Of a stretch of 64,000 nt of DNA, positions 54,492 through 64,000 are shown in pieces; the stretch's first letter is position 1, and each line of letters opens with the position of its first letter. The stretch comes from Chlamydiota bacterium (GTDB lineage: Bacteria; Chlamydiota; Chlamydiia; Chlamydiales; Rhabdochlamydiaceae): assembly GCA_013288075.1 (NCBI GenBank), contig JABDCQ010000001.1:1-64000 (forward strand). The letters are read 5' to 3'. The position numbers were made by a program, and so were the translations under genes. The notes below the pieces were generated by a model. That model saw only the letters and a program-made list of their open reading frames with translations, searched no databases and was not told the DNA's origin.

Positions 54492-55484
54492 ATGGATATA
54501 ACTGTTTTTCTTGTCCTTATTATCTTGCTCGGTCTTTTGTTTGATTATACAAATGGCTTTCACGATGCTGCTAATGTAGTATCCACAGTGATTGCAACGC
54601 GTGCGCTCACCCCCTTAGTTGCTATTCTTATGGCAGGAGTTCTTAATACAATAGGGGCTACTTTTATTGGAGGCGTTGCACAAACGATATCCTCTGGACT
54701 TGTCGATCCTAAAAGTACCACGCAGCTAGTGATTATCGCAGCTCTTTTTGGGGCCATCGTCTGGAATTTTATCACCTGGTACTTTGGTATTCCAAGTAGT
54801 TCTTCCTACGCTCTTGTAGGAGGTCTTGTAGGCGCTTCTTTTGCGCATGGGGGTAGCTCGGTGATCCTTTGGGATGGAGTGATCTTTAAAGTTCTCATTC
54901 CTATGGTTATTTCTCCACTCATTGGCTTTTTCTTAAGCTTTGTATTGATGCGCGCTCTTTATGTTTTTATTCCTTTTTTTGCGCGCCGTAGAGCGCAGAA
55001 AGTGTTTAAATATGGACAGATTTTATCTTCAAGCATGATGGCTTTGGCTCACGGGCTTAATGATGCGCAAAAAAGCATGGGGATAATCACTCTTGGACTT
55101 TTTGCCTCAGGGGTAGTGATGACAATGCATATTCCTTTATGGGTTATTCTTGCATGCGCAATCACTATAGGAATAGGCACAGCCACAGGAGGCCTAAGAA
55201 TCATTAAGACGGTAGGCTTTGAGATCACAAAGATTGAGCCTATGCAGGGATTTGCCTCAGAAATTAGCTCCTCTTTCGTCATTCTTTTCGCAAGCTTTTT
55301 GGGAATGCCTCTTAGCTCTACACACATCATTGTAGGAAGCGTTACAGGAATAGGCTCTGCTAAAGGCTTTTCCTCAGTGAAGTGGAAAGTCACCCATAAA
55401 CTCATCATGGCCTGGATCCTCACCCTTCCTGGCACCGCCGCAGCCTCATACGGCATCTACAAAATGACAAGCTACTACTTCTAA
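54492..55484 (+). CDS. Inorganic phosphate transporter (PiT family)
   Basis: FDYTNGFHDAANVVSTVIATRAL, ALAHGLNDAQKSMGIITLGL. Confidence 0.95.
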   Translation: MDITVFLVLIILLGLLFDYTNGFHDAANVVSTVIATRALTPLVAILMAGVLNTIGATFIGGVAQTISSGLVDPKSTTQLVIIAALFGAIVWNFITWYFGIPSSSSYALVGGLVGASFAHGGSSVILWDGVIFKVLIPMVISPLIGFFLSFVLMRALYVFIPFFARRRAQKVFKYGQILSSSMMALAHGLNDAQKSMGIITLGLFASGVVMTMHIPLWVILACAITIGIGTATGGLRIIKTVGFEITKIEPMQGFASEISSSFVILFASFLGMPLSSTHIIVGSVTGIGSAKGFSSVKWKVTHKLIMAWILTLPGTAAASYGIYKMTSYYF

Positions 55485-55508
55485 AGCATAAAAGAAAAAC
55501 AGAAGAGA

Positions 55509-55655
55509 GGTTTTTTTCTCTCTCTTTCTTCCTCTGTGGTTTCTTGTCTCTGTGGTTAATTTCTTTGCTAAGGCGAGGGGGCCAAAAGACTTGCATTTTT
55601 TTAACCACAGAGACAAGAAACCACAGAGGAGGAAAGGGAGAGAGAGAGAAAAACC
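55509..55655. repeat. Inverted repeat, family A, copy 10
   Basis: ctcctctgtgg-like arms: ttcttcctctgtggtttcttgtctctgtggttaa / ttaaccacagagacaagaaaccacagaggagga. Confidence 0.94.
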
Positions 55656-55670
55656 TCTCTTCATATTTTT

Positions 55671-56732
55671 TTAGGGGAGCATAGCGCCAGCTTCTATGTG
55701 GATGGCGAGGTGGTCTTTGAAGTTTGGGAGGGCGAAGGGGGAGGTGATAAAGACTTGGCCAAGCTCTTGGATTTCGTCTTGGAAGAGGTTTTGTCTTTTC
55801 CCATCGAGGTGCACTCCAAAGTCGTCGATGCTCATAAGGGGAGGCGCCTCTACGATGTTTCTAAGCCTTCCCCATTCTGCAAGGCGAAGGGCGCCAATGG
55901 CGCATCGTTTTTGTCCTTCGCTAGAGAAAATGCGCGCCGGCCTCTGATCGATGCATATTTCTATATCGTCTCGATGCGGACCTACAAGGGTATTGCCAAG
56001 ATGCATCTCTTTGGATCTTTGTTTTTTATATTGCTCTACAATAGAAGGAATCTCTTTAGAAGTGCAGACGGGTTGATAGAGAAGATCTAAGGTTTCTCCT
56101 TGAGGAGATAGGCGCAGCATCCAATTTTTTAAAGGCTCATCAAGCTCTTTAATGGCAATTTCTCTTTTCTCTGTGATGTAGCTAGCTGATAGAGAGAGTG
56201 CTTCTTCCCAAACATCTATCCCTTCCATGCTTTTTTGTCTAAGCAGGCAATTTCTTTGTTTAAGCGCTTTATAATAGCGCACAAGATGATGAATATAAAG
56301 AGGATCGACTTGCGCAATATGCATATCGAGAAATTTGCGCCTTATAGAGGGAGATCCTAAAATGAGGGCTACATCTTGTGGCGTATATAGAACAGTTGGA
56401 AGAAGTCCTAAAAGCTGAGAAAAGTTGCTGTAATACGTTTGGTTATATTTTACCTTTTTGATTTTCCCATCAAAAGAGACGCTGACTTCTTGGGGAATTC
56501 CCTCTTTTTCAAAATGCGCTTCTAGGTAAAAATGAGGTTTGCCATGTTGGATCAGTTCTGTCGGGTGCGAGGAGCGAAAGGATCTGCCTGTGCTTAAAAA
56601 GTAGATGGCTTCTAATAAATTGGTTTTCCCTTGAGCGTTTAATCCATGGATAAGATTGGCTTTGGGATGAAAAGAAATTTGCGCATTTTCAAAGTTGCGA
56701 AAATTGCGCAAATAAAGATGGATTAACTTCAT
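55671..56732 (-). CDS. recF: DNA replication and repair protein RecF
   Basis: LYLRNFRNFENAQISFHPKANLIHGLNAQGKTNLLEAIYFLSTGRSFRS, LVGPHRDDIEI, SEGQKRCAIGALRLAEW. Confidence 0.96.
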   Translation of the reverse strand: MKLIHLYLRNFRNFENAQISFHPKANLIHGLNAQGKTNLLEAIYFLSTGRSFRSSHPTELIQHGKPHFYLEAHFEKEGIPQEVSVSFDGKIKKVKYNQTYYSNFSQLLGLLPTVLYTPQDVALILGSPSIRRKFLDMHIAQVDPLYIHHLVRYYKALKQRNCLLRQKSMEGIDVWEEALSLSASYITEKREIAIKELDEPLKNWMLRLSPQGETLDLLYQPVCTSKEIPSIVEQYKKQRSKEMHLGNTLVGPHRDDIEICIDQRPARIFSSEGQKRCAIGALRLAEWGRLRNIVEAPPLMSIDDFGVHLDGKRQNLFQDEIQELGQVFITSPFALPNFKDHLAIHIEAGAMLP

Positions 56733-57832
56733 TAGTCTTCAAGTCTCATGGGCATAAGGACGTAACTTGCTGTGGAGGAGTCGGTGATGAGCCCTGGGGT
56801 ATAAGAATCTACTACATCAAGCTGAACCGTTTCATCTTTAGTGTGGCGAAGTACATCGAGGAAATAAAGGGGGTTCAGTGCGATATCGAGTTTTTCTCCT
56901 GAATAATTTACAGGCATGCTCACTTTTCCCTCTCCAATTTCCGCATTTGCAGCGCTTATATGAAGAGTTCCCTCTCCAAACGAAAATTTGGCAGCACTTT
57001 TAGAATCTACCATCAGGAGTCCTACTTGGCGAAGAAGGGCGGAGAGCTCTTCTTTATGTAAAGAAAGAGAGTGCTCTCTCTTTTTAGGAATAATCGAATT
57101 GATATCGGGGTATTCTCCTACTAGAAGCTGGGAAATAAGAATCATGGAATCGGTTTCGATGGCAATTTTATCGTGTGTTAAAGTCACTTTGCATGGGTCT
57201 TCTTTAGCTTCAAGGGTTTTTATAATTTCTTCTACAGCTTTTAAAGGAAGAACGTATGATTTTGGCTCCGAGATAGCTTGTTCAATGTTCGTATAGAGTT
57301 TTGCAAGTCTTTTCCCATCTGTTCCAATAAAAGTGAGTTGCTTTCCTTCTCTATGAAGAAGCATGCCTGTAAAAATGTGGCGGCTTTCATCGCGAGCAAT
57401 TGCAAAAGCTGTTCTTGAGAGCATTTCTTTTAAAAGGGATGCTGAAATAGAAAATCCCTCTTCTGTAGAAAGATCTGCAATGCTTGGATATTCATTTTTA
57501 TGTACCCCTTGGATTTTAAAATGGGAAGCTCCCGCATTTAAGTAAGCAACTTCAGGTGAGATGGCGTGAAGCTCTACTTGAGGCGCTGTGAGCTCTCTTA
57601 CAAGCTGGAAAAATTTTTTAGCGGGAAGCGTGATGCCTCCTTCTTCAAGAATTTTACAAGGAGCATAAACGCGCATACTAACAACTAAATCAGTAGCTGT
57701 TATGACAAGTTCATCATTTTGCGCTTCAATAAGAACGTTATTTAAGATGGGCATAGAAGGCTTTGCAGGAACAATGCCTTGGATTTTTCCAATAAGTGTG
57801 GCAAGTTCAGCACGTGAGATGATAAATTTCAT
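56732..57832 (-). CDS. dnaN: DNA polymerase III beta subunit (sliding clamp)
   Basis: MKFIISRAELATLIGKIQGIVPAKPSMPILNNVLIEA, TDGKRLAKL, C-terminal YVLMPMRLED. Confidence 0.96.
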   Translation of the reverse strand: MKFIISRAELATLIGKIQGIVPAKPSMPILNNVLIEAQNDELVITATDLVVSMRVYAPCKILEEGGITLPAKKFFQLVRELTAPQVELHAISPEVAYLNAGASHFKIQGVHKNEYPSIADLSTEEGFSISASLLKEMLSRTAFAIARDESRHIFTGMLLHREGKQLTFIGTDGKRLAKLYTNIEQAISEPKSYVLPLKAVEEIIKTLEAKEDPCKVTLTHDKIAIETDSMILISQLLVGEYPDINSIIPKKREHSLSLHKEELSALLRQVGLLMVDSKSAAKFSFGEGTLHISAANAEIGEGKVSMPVNYSGEKLDIALNPLYFLDVLRHTKDETVQLDVVDSYTPGLITDSSTASYVLMPMRLED

Positions 57833-57928
57833 AAGTATTCTCCTTTGCATGTAAAACTCAACATCGTAGCGAATCTTCCCCGATTAGTCAATAAGCTCTT
57901 GTATTTTTTACCACAGAGAAAAATTCCT

Positions 57929-58068
57929 CTCTTTCCCCTCCTTTTCTTCCTCTGTGGTTTCTTGTCTCTGTGGTTAAAAAAATGCAAGTCTTTTGCAAGC
58001 TTTGAGCTTAGCTAAGAGATTAACCACAGAGACAAGAAACCACAGAGGAAGAAAAGGAGGGGAAAGAG
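57929..58068. repeat. Inverted repeat, family A, copy 11 (spacer inverted)
   Basis: ctctttcccctccttttcttcctctgtggtttcttgtctctgtggttaa / ttaaccacagagacaagaaaccacagaggaagaaaaggaggggaaagag, 49-bp arms with no mismatch. Confidence 0.97.
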
Positions 58069-58154
58069 AAAAAAATCATCTCTCTTCGTTTTGGTTATGT
58101 TTACTTTTATTGTGGTTTTATTTATGATTTATATAAAAAAACGGAATAAAAATT

Positions 58155-58553
58155 ATGGTGATTAATTCTTTTTGTAATGATTTTCAGAAGTCTTTTTATA
58201 CAAATGGGTTAGATGACTGGAAAGGCTCTACTTTTTGCATTCCCTACGCAGTTGGCCGCCATACCGAAGCTGTATTGCCCTCTATTGTTGCGCACGTTGT
58301 AAATGTACCTGTTGCTATGCTTATAGGTGTTGTTAGAGTGGTTATGGGAATTGCGATTGCCTTTTTTGGAACCATTTATGCATGTTTTAATTCTTTTAAG
58401 GAAAAAGAAATCAGCCCCCATATCATGAAGTGGGCTCTTAAAGGTTTTGCTCAAGTAGTAAGAGGGGCTTTAGAAGCAAGTTATATAGGAGCTGCTCTTC
58501 TTTACGGACTACAAGGCGATCCTCTGCTAAGAGAGGCTACCGATCTTTCATAG
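58155..58553 (+). CDS. Small hypothetical membrane protein, 132 aa
   Basis: Central hydrophobic stretch VVNVPVAMLIGVVRVVMGIAIAFFGTIYA; overlaps smpB 3' end tail-to-tail. Confidence 0.6.
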   Translation: MVINSFCNDFQKSFYTNGLDDWKGSTFCIPYAVGRHTEAVLPSIVAHVVNVPVAMLIGVVRVVMGIAIAFFGTIYACFNSFKEKEISPHIMKWALKGFAQVVRGALEASYIGAALLYGLQGDPLLREATDLS

Positions 58554-59004
58554 AGCGGTCGATCTCTCGCTTTTGCTCTTTTTCTTTAAGACTAGCGCGC
58601 TTATCGTAAGATTTTTTCCCTTTTGCTGTGGCAATTTTTACTTTTACAAGTCCATTTTTTAGGTAGAGGGCAATAGGAATTAGGGTGAGGCCTCTTTCTT
58701 GCGCAACTTTTGCTAGTTTGGCAAGTTCTCTTTTATGCAAAAGAAGCTTTCTTTCCCGCTTTTCTTCGTGGTTAAAAACGCCTCCAAAGCGGTAGGGCGC
58801 AATAGAAGCATTTTTTAAATAAGCTTCTCCCTTAGGGTTGATCGTAATATAGGCATCTAGAAGGTTGCCTCCACCATCTCTAAGAGATTTAATCTCTGTT
58901 CCGACAAGAATAATGCCGGCTTCAAATGTCTCTAGGATTTCATAGTCGTGGAAGGCCTTTCTATTGACTGTTAAGTCGCCTTCTTTACTTATCTTCTTAA
59001 TCAT
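58537..59004 (-). CDS. smpB: SsrA-binding protein
   Basis: NRKAFHDYEILETFEAGIILVGTEIKSLRDGGGNLLDAYI, YDKRASLKEKEQKREIDRSMKDR. Confidence 0.97.
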   Translation of the reverse strand: MIKKISKEGDLTVNRKAFHDYEILETFEAGIILVGTEIKSLRDGGGNLLDAYITINPKGEAYLKNASIAPYRFGGVFNHEEKRERKLLLHKRELAKLAKVAQERGLTLIPIALYLKNGLVKVKIATAKGKKSYDKRASLKEKEQKREIDRSMKDR

Positions 59005-59014
59005 TTCTTACCTG

Positions 59015-60421
59015 TTACCTGCCAAAAAAGGACTGTCCAAAAGGCGTTACTAAAAAGGCGGGTTTCCCATCAATTTCTCCTTTAGCGACCATTCCGGCTT
59101 CAAAAAGCCATTCGAAGATGATTGCTTTAATAAAGGATTTTTCCTCATCTGTGTATTCGGGAAGTGTATATTTCCATGTTCTTCCCCCCTTTTTTAACAT
59201 GATGGAGGAACCTTCGTTTAAAGGAGCTAGTACTCCCTTAATGAAATCGTCAAAAAGAACCCATCCTTTTGTTAGTACTCTTATAATACTTTTCTCGGCT
59301 TCTCGGATATTCTTTTCTGTAAAAAGATGAGAAGGGAAGGCATAAGAAAGGATTCTATTTAAAGGGTGGCGGTAAATGCAAAGAGCTCTATTTTCAAGAG
59401 GCATGTCAAGCCAGTCATTGGCTGCATCAAGAGCGTAAAGTCTTCCGTCTATGATATCGGCAAGTTTTAGTAGGCGAAGTTTTGCAATGAGATGTTTTAT
59501 GTAATTTTCATCGATTCCAGGGCATTTTGAAAGAAGCATTTTGTAAGTTTCAGGTTCAAGCTGCACATCCGTTTTTTGAGATATAGAAACTTCTAATGGA
59601 CTTTTTTTCATCAGCTGTAAAAGAGTGCTCATGTCTTGAATAAAGGAGAATGGTCTTGGAGCTTCAAGGGTATTTTTTGCGGAGGGGGTTTCTGTGTTTT
59701 TGAGGAATTGAAGATATTCTCTCCATTCATGAAAAGGCGTTACAATTTCTTTCCAGGTATTATTGACTTTTTCATACCCTAGGCAACAGACAAAATTAAA
59801 TTCTAAAAGCAATAAATATTCTTCGAATTTCTCTCTAGAAAGATTGTATTTTTCAATAAGTGTAGAAGAAAATATTTTAAGCTCATCGGATTCGTAAACT
59901 TCTTTTAGGATGCTATGCAAAATGGGATCGGGGAATTGGATCTCCATGAGGTAGCGGCGAAAAATTTGAGGGGTAAGGAGATATTTTTCTACAAGGGATT
60001 CAAAGATATTATTTGATGTTCTAGGAATTGCATACCATAGAGGAAGGGCCTGGATAGGGACTTTCTTAAGTAAGCTCTGAAGCAGCTCCATTCCCGGCTC
60101 ATATTCTTCATCAAATTTAAGAATTTGCGCTTCGTAGTACTTGCGCATGTCCTTATCAACCGTGATGAGGTCTTGATTGTAGCTTAGAAGCCCTGTTTTG
60201 CTAAATTTTTCTAATATAGGAAAAAGCTCATCTTCTTCAAGGTCAACACTTTTTGCAAGTTTTTTAACGGGAATGCTTAAAGAGCTATAAATAATTTCTT
60301 CCATTACTTCGAGGTCTATATCGGAAAAATGAGCCATAAGAAGGCGATTTTCGATATCCTTTTGGTAGGGATAATCTGAAAGTGTAATTTTATTTTTACG
60401 TGGAGAGTTAACGTCGAGCAT
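59015..60421 (-). CDS. Hypothetical protein, 468 aa
   Basis: Intact ORF with helical, DNA-binding-like helix patterns; no family assigned. Confidence 0.78.
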   Translation of the reverse strand: MLDVNSPRKNKITLSDYPYQKDIENRLLMAHFSDIDLEVMEEIIYSSLSIPVKKLAKSVDLEEDELFPILEKFSKTGLLSYNQDLITVDKDMRKYYEAQILKFDEEYEPGMELLQSLLKKVPIQALPLWYAIPRTSNNIFESLVEKYLLTPQIFRRYLMEIQFPDPILHSILKEVYESDELKIFSSTLIEKYNLSREKFEEYLLLLEFNFVCCLGYEKVNNTWKEIVTPFHEWREYLQFLKNTETPSAKNTLEAPRPFSFIQDMSTLLQLMKKSPLEVSISQKTDVQLEPETYKMLLSKCPGIDENYIKHLIAKLRLLKLADIIDGRLYALDAANDWLDMPLENRALCIYRHPLNRILSYAFPSHLFTEKNIREAEKSIIRVLTKGWVLFDDFIKGVLAPLNEGSSIMLKKGGRTWKYTLPEYTDEEKSFIKAIIFEWLFEAGMVAKGEIDGKPAFLVTPFGQSFFGR

Positions 60422-60517
60422 CTTTTTCCTTAATTTACCCTTAGAGGATAACCTATTTTTTGATTTGTGACAAGAAAGAGTAAAGAAAAAGAGAAGAAGT
60501 AACAGAGAGGGGTTAAA

Positions 60518-60668
60518 ATTTTTTCTTCTCTCCCTCTCCCCCTTCCTCTGTGGTTTCTTGTCTCTGTGGTAAAAAAAAATGCAAGTCTTTGCTTAGCTTA
60601 AGCTTAGCCAAAGAATTAACCACAGAGGGAAGAAACCACAGAGGAAGACCGAGAGAAGAAAAAGAGAT
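60518..60668. repeat. Inverted repeat, family A, copy 12 (spacer inverted)
   Basis: cttcctctgtggtttcttgtctctgtggtaa / ttaaccacagagggaagaaaccacagaggaag. Confidence 0.92.
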
Positions 60669-60760
60669 TTTTAACCCTCTCCGTTTATCTCTTTTGAAAG
60701 CTGGTACAAAATGCGTCTTTGAGGTATTTTTCTCGTAATTAACTTCAGAAAAAGGATTTT

Positions 60761-63343
60761 ATGAGCAAGCCTAAATACGACCATGAGCGCATTGAGAAAA
60801 AATGGCAGAAATACTGGGAAGATCATCAAACATTTAAGTCTGATGTAGATAGAAGTCGCCCTAAGTACTATGTTTTAGATATGTTCCCCTATCCCTCAGG
60901 GGCAGGGCTGCACGTAGGCCACGTGACAGGATATACAGCAACAGATATTTTAGCCCGCTATAAAAGACAAAAAGGATTTAATGTGCTTCATCCTATGGGA
61001 TGGGATAGCTTTGGTCTTCCAGCTGAACAATATGCCATTCGTACAGGTACGCACCCAGCTGTTACAACCCAAAAAAATATCGATACCTATAGAAGGCAGC
61101 TAAAGTCTTTGGGTTTTAGCTACGATTGGTCAAGAGAGATTGCGACAAGTGATCCGAGCTATTATAAATGGACGCAATGGATTTTTACGAAGCTTTATGA
61201 AAAAGGGCTTGCCTATGAAGCTGATGTGCTTGTGAATTATTGCCCTGCTTTAGGAACTGTCTTAGCGAATGAAGAAGTAGATAATGGCCGCTCTAAAGAA
61301 GGGGGTTATCCTGTTGAAAGGCGCCCTCTTAAACAGTGGATGCTTAAAATTACCGCGTATGCCGATAGACTTATTGAAGATTTAGCTTTGATTGATTGGC
61401 CAGAGCACCTAAAAAAACTCCAAATTCATTGGATCGGAAAAAGCGTTGGAGCAAAAGTTTTTTTTATAGAAGAAAAATCGAAAAAGGAAATTCCTGTTTT
61501 TACAACATGTCCTCATACGCTTTTTGGGGTAACTTATTTGGTTCTAGCTCCTGAGCACCCCCTTGTTGCGCAAATTGTTACAGAAGAGCAGAAAGAGGCG
61601 ATTGCTGCTTATAAAAAAGAGGTAGCTTCTAAAAGTGATTTAGAGCGCACCGATTTAAACGAAAAGAAAACAGGGGTGTTCACAGGCGCGTTTGCGATAA
61701 ATCCAGTGAATAATGAGCAAGTTCCTATTTGGATTTCTGATTATGTATTAGCCGGTTACGGCACAGGCGCTGTGATGGGCGTTCCTGCGCACGATGAAAG
61801 GGATTTTGCTTTTGCTAACCTCTTTGGCCTTCCTATAAAAGCTGTCATTGACCCGGATGTTGAAAAATACCCGGATTTAATTCCTGAAGGGTTAAAAGCG
61901 CAAGATGTCAAACTAGAAGTCCTTGCAGGAAAACGCTACTGGATGGAAGAGGGAGTGCAGATTAATAGTAGCGGATCTGATTTCTCTATTAATGGTCTTA
62001 ACATCTCTGATGCTAAAGAAGCTGTTATTGCCTGGCTAGAAGAGCATAAAAAAGGGGAGAAGAGCATTAATTACAAGCTTAGAGACTGGCTTTTTTCTCG
62101 TCAGCGCTATTGGGGAGAACCTTTCCCTATTCTTCATTTCGCAGATGGAACAAAAAGAGTGTTGGGATTAGATGAGCTTCCTCTTTGCCCGCCTGAGGTG
62201 AAAGATTTTAAACCCACAGGAACTGGAGAGAGCCCTCTTGCTACGCAAAAAGATTGGGTAGAAACACTTGATCCTAAAACAGGGAAACCTGCCAAAAGAG
62301 AAACCAACACAATGCCCCAGTGGGCAGGTTCTTGCTGGTATTACTTGCGTTTTTGCGACCCTTTAAATAAGGAATCGGCCTGGGATAAGGAGGCCGAAAA
62401 TTACTGGATGCCGGTTGATCTTTATGTAGGGGGCATTGAACATGCGGTGCTTCATTTGCTTTATGCTAGATTTTGGCATAAGGTTCTTTACGATTGCGGC
62501 CTTGTTTCTACCCTAGAGCCTTTTGAGACGCTTCGCAACCAGGGTCTTGTGATAGCAAAATCCTTTCAACATCCAGGAGGAGGTTACGTATCTCCTGAAG
62601 AAGTAGAAGAAAAAGAAGGAAAATATTTCCAGAGAGGAACAGGAGAGCAGCTGATTTCTCAAGTAGAGAAGATGTCTAAGTCAAAACTCAATGGAGTAAC
62701 ACCTGATGAGATGCTCGAAGATTTTGGCGCTGATTCCTTGCGCCTTTATGAGATGTTTATGGGTCCTTTTGATAAAGAAAAGCTTTGGAATAGCGACGCT
62801 GTGAGTGGCTGCCGCAGGTTTTTAAACCGCTTTTACGACTTGATTGTCTCTGATAAGGTATGTGAAGAAGATGAAAAAGAAGCGCTAAAGCTTGGCCACC
62901 GCCTTGTGCATGCAGTAGAAAAAGATATTGAAGGGATGCAGTTTAATACAGCCATCTCGAAAATGATGGAGTTTTTAAATGCTTTTGCTCCGCTTGCCAA
63001 GTACCCTAAAAATGTGCTTAAAATGGCAACGCTTTGTCTAGCTCCCTTTGCTCCTCATATTGCTGAAGAGGCGTGGGAACATTTAGGAGGAGAGGGGAGT
63101 TTATCGACAACGCCCCTTCCTAAGGTAGATCCGGTATATCTTGAAGATGATATGGTGATGTATGTAGTTCAGGTAAATGGAAGACTGCGCGGCAAATGGC
63201 TTTTACCTAAAGATAAAACAAAAGAAGATCTTTTAGTTTTTATTAAAGATCAGCCTAATATTGCTAAGCATATTACAGGAGAGATTGAAAAAGTTGTTTA
63301 CGTTCCTAATAAACTTTTAAACCTTGTGATTCCTCATGTTTAG
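60761..63343 (+). CDS. leuS: Leucyl-tRNA synthetase
   Basis: DMFPYPSGAGLHVGHVTGYTATDILARYKR, GWDSFGLPAEQYA, EKMSKSKLNGVTPDEMLEDFGADSLRLYEMFMGP. Confidence 0.98.
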   Translation: MSKPKYDHERIEKKWQKYWEDHQTFKSDVDRSRPKYYVLDMFPYPSGAGLHVGHVTGYTATDILARYKRQKGFNVLHPMGWDSFGLPAEQYAIRTGTHPAVTTQKNIDTYRRQLKSLGFSYDWSREIATSDPSYYKWTQWIFTKLYEKGLAYEADVLVNYCPALGTVLANEEVDNGRSKEGGYPVERRPLKQWMLKITAYADRLIEDLALIDWPEHLKKLQIHWIGKSVGAKVFFIEEKSKKEIPVFTTCPHTLFGVTYLVLAPEHPLVAQIVTEEQKEAIAAYKKEVASKSDLERTDLNEKKTGVFTGAFAINPVNNEQVPIWISDYVLAGYGTGAVMGVPAHDERDFAFANLFGLPIKAVIDPDVEKYPDLIPEGLKAQDVKLEVLAGKRYWMEEGVQINSSGSDFSINGLNISDAKEAVIAWLEEHKKGEKSINYKLRDWLFSRQRYWGEPFPILHFADGTKRVLGLDELPLCPPEVKDFKPTGTGESPLATQKDWVETLDPKTGKPAKRETNTMPQWAGSCWYYLRFCDPLNKESAWDKEAENYWMPVDLYVGGIEHAVLHLLYARFWHKVLYDCGLVSTLEPFETLRNQGLVIAKSFQHPGGGYVSPEEVEEKEGKYFQRGTGEQLISQVEKMSKSKLNGVTPDEMLEDFGADSLRLYEMFMGPFDKEKLWNSDAVSGCRRFLNRFYDLIVSDKVCEEDEKEALKLGHRLVHAVEKDIEGMQFNTAISKMMEFLNAFAPLAKYPKNVLKMATLCLAPFAPHIAEEAWEHLGGEGSLSTTPLPKVDPVYLEDDMVMYVVQVNGRLRGKWLLPKDKTKEDLLVFIKDQPNIAKHITGEIEKVVYVPNKLLNLVIPHV

Positions 63344-64000
63344 TTTTTTTTACGATTTAGTGCTTTTTTTAGTAGGACTTTTAGCTTTGCCTAAACTTCT
63401 TCTTGATGCATGGCGGCATGGAAAATATAGAAAAAGCATTAAAGAAAGGCTCGGAATGCATCTCCCTTCTCTTTCTAAAGGAGAGCATCCGCTTATTTGG
63501 ATCCATACAGTATCTGTTGGAGAGACAAGAGCTGTGATCCCTCTTTTTTATGAGATAAAAAAGGCCTATCCTTTAGCGAAAGTCATTATCTCTACGACAA
63601 CAGAAACAGGGCAGTTAGAAGCGAGAAGAAGCATGAAAGAGGCCGATGCCCATTTTTTTCTTCCCCTAGATTTTTCCTTTCTAAGCAAAAAAGTGGTGAA
63701 CAAATACCAGCCTGATATGCTGATTTTGGTAGAAAGCGATTTTTGGTATCACCTTCTTAAATACACAAAAAAAAGAGGGGGCAAAGTTGTTCTTGTTAAT
63801 GGGAAAATCTCGGAGCGCTCTTTTAAACGCTTTAAGATCTTTTCCTTTTTAGCAAAGCGCCTTTTTTCTCTTTTCGATCTTTTCTGTGTGCAGAGCCCTC
63901 TATATGCAAACCGTTTTTTTGCATTAGGCGTCCCTAAGGAAAAAATTCATAGCACGGGGAATTTAAAATTTGATCAATCCGCAAAGGGGCTAAATCCAAA
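63336..64000 (+). CDS. waaA: 3-deoxy-D-manno-octulosonic acid transferase, 5' part (runs off window; absent from ORF track)
   Basis: Own translation: MFSFFYDLVLFLVGLLALPKLLLDAWRHGKYRKSIKERLG...HTVSVGETRAVIPLFYEIKKAYP...STTTETGQLEAR; starts 8 nt inside leuS end. Confidence 0.93.
   Translation, partial: MFSFFYDLVLFLVGLLALPKLLLDAWRHGKYRKSIKERLGMHLPSLSKGEHPLIWIHTVSVGETRAVIPLFYEIKKAYPLAKVIISTTTETGQLEARRSMKEADAHFFLPLDFSFLSKKVVNKYQPDMLILVESDFWYHLLKYTKKRGGKVVLVNGKISERSFKRFKIFSFLAKRLFSLFDLFCVQSPLYANRFFALGVPKEKIHSTGNLKFDQSAKGLNP

Noticed and set aside
55671-57832. recF-dnaN near a DnaA gene as a replication origin signature
   Set aside because: dnaA lies >30 kb away, no cluster of DnaA boxes was seen, and recF-dnaN-smpB is an ordinary chlamydial arrangement

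Overview
The window is chromosomal DNA from a member of the Chlamydiae, probably a Parachlamydia-like ('environmental') lineage. Evidence is gene content and order: leuS-waaA, recF-dnaN with smpB nearby, dnaA-yidC, glgX next to a Slc1/SycE-like type III chaperone, ruvB/dcd, paired CBS-domain HlyC/CorC proteins followed by nifS and a PP2C phosphatase, plus a Legionella-type MOMP. Most of it is housekeeping: DNA replication, queuosine (tgt plus a VUT/YhhQ transporter), and menaquinone synthesis by the classical MenFDHBAEG route with no menC visible here. An SRP (4.5S) RNA is present on the minus strand. Intergenic space is full of long inverted repeats in at least five families, often abutting stop codons, whose two arms share copy-specific changes. 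Items most worth a second look: (1) operon-terminal genes switch to C-ending codons over their last ~25-35 codons, giving a C-rich, G-poor RNA that resembles a Rho-utilisation site, while operon-internal genes and genes with intrinsic terminators appear not to; (2) an orphan protein carrying only the C-terminal zinc subdomain of tRNA-guanine transglycosylase behind a hydrophobic N-terminus; (3) four tandem, overlapping paralogues with N-terminal membrane segments and a kinase-like signature; (4) a signal-peptide nucleoside diphosphate kinase beside a VanX-type dipeptidase; (5) a serpin with an inhibitory-type hinge. All calls come from reading sequence and the supplied ORF translations; no database or folding tool was run.
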